From Murimonas intestini (GTDB taxonomy: Bacteria; Bacillota; Clostridia; Lachnospirales; Lachnospiraceae), in assembly GCF_024622195.1 (NCBI RefSeq), contig NZ_JANKBI010000001.1, forward strand, positions 806,001-870,000: a stretch of 64,000 bases of DNA, written 5' to 3'. Shown here one piece after another: positions 63,923 to 64,000 of the stretch. Both the position numbers and the translations under genes were made by a program. The notes beneath the pieces are model-generated. The model searched no databases. It was not told the origin of the DNA and worked only from the letters and a program-made list of their open reading frames with translations. Position 1 is the stretch's first letter. Each line of letters begins with the position of its first letter.

Positions 63923-64000
63923 ATGTTAGCAAATGCATTTTATAATGTTCTTTATCAAATAGCTACTCTTCTTATGCCAATTATAACAACACCTTATATT
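63923..64000 (+). CDS. Oligosaccharide flippase (Wzx/RfbX type), N-terminal part only
   Basis: The first 26 residues before the window edge, MLANAFYNVLYQIATLLMPI followed by ITTPYI, match the N-terminus of Wzx flippases, which carry lipid-linked repeat units across the membrane. ATG 63923 has an AAGGAG site upstream. This suggests a Wzx/Wzy-type capsule pathway for the plus-strand operon. Confidence 0.7.
   Translation, partial: MLANAFYNVLYQIATLLMPIITTPYI

Overview
The window looks like chromosomal DNA of an anaerobic, low-to-mid GC Firmicute, most likely a Lachnospiraceae (Clostridium cluster XIVa) relative. This rests on rubrerythrin, a YerC/TrpR-like repressor, DUF1836 and DUF3783 proteins, strong AGGAGG ribosome sites, intrinsic terminators and the style of the cell-surface polysaccharide genes. 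The species cannot be told from the sequence alone.

Layout. (1) 1-7.9 kb, minus strand: a rhamnose-type surface polysaccharide operon in the order rfbB, rfbA, rfbC, ABC-2 permease, Wzt-like ATPase with a C-terminal extension, tandem GT2 glycosyltransferase, WsaF-like glycosyltransferase. It continues off the left edge. (2) 8-11 kb: an acylation pair (MBOAT acyltransferase plus SGNH/DHHW-type protein) with a membrane-anchored SH3 protein. (3) 11-24 kb: housekeeping and regulatory genes (pcrA, DUF1836, YerC, PHP phosphoesterase, PqqD-like protein, OPT transporter, rubrerythrin, a small ribbon-helix-helix protein, an orphan NMT1/THI5-type lipoprotein, a GT2, a nucleotidyltransferase and two LytTR regulators with NTF2-like N-termini). 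(4) 24.4-38.9 kb, minus strand: an unusual cluster of three proteins (239, about 1054-1100 and 3446 residues) without signal peptides and mostly of unknown function. (5) 39-48.9 kb: an LTA-synthase-like enzyme, an IS110-family element, DUF3783, GT2, YfhO-like and acyltransferase-3 genes. (6) 49.5-51.5 kb: a tyrosine recombinase and a metallophosphoesterase. (7) 51.6-64 kb, plus strand: a capsule/exopolysaccharide operon that opens with an HMGL-like aldolase, HAD phosphatase, TPP enzyme and NAD-dependent epimerase cassette, followed by glycosyltransferases, UDP-glucose dehydrogenase, an acyltransferase, a large membrane protein and the start of a Wzx flippase cut by the window edge.

The main theme is envelope glycan synthesis: ABC-exported rhamnan on the left, an apparently Wzx-dependent polymer on the right, and acyl and phosphoglycerol-type decoration between. 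GC content drops sharply in 43.5-51.5 kb and again after about 57.5 kb, which suggests mosaic acquisition.

The most notable observations are: a family of tiny inverted-repeat elements, three of them bounded by perfect 8-bp direct repeats; the giant-protein cluster, whose second gene has a perfect Shine-Dalgarno followed by an in-frame ATA rather than a normal start; the keto-acid-type cassette at the head of the capsule operon; a nine-G tract inside an AT-rich membrane-protein gene, which could be a phase-variation switch; and a long structured leader before the orphan lipoprotein.
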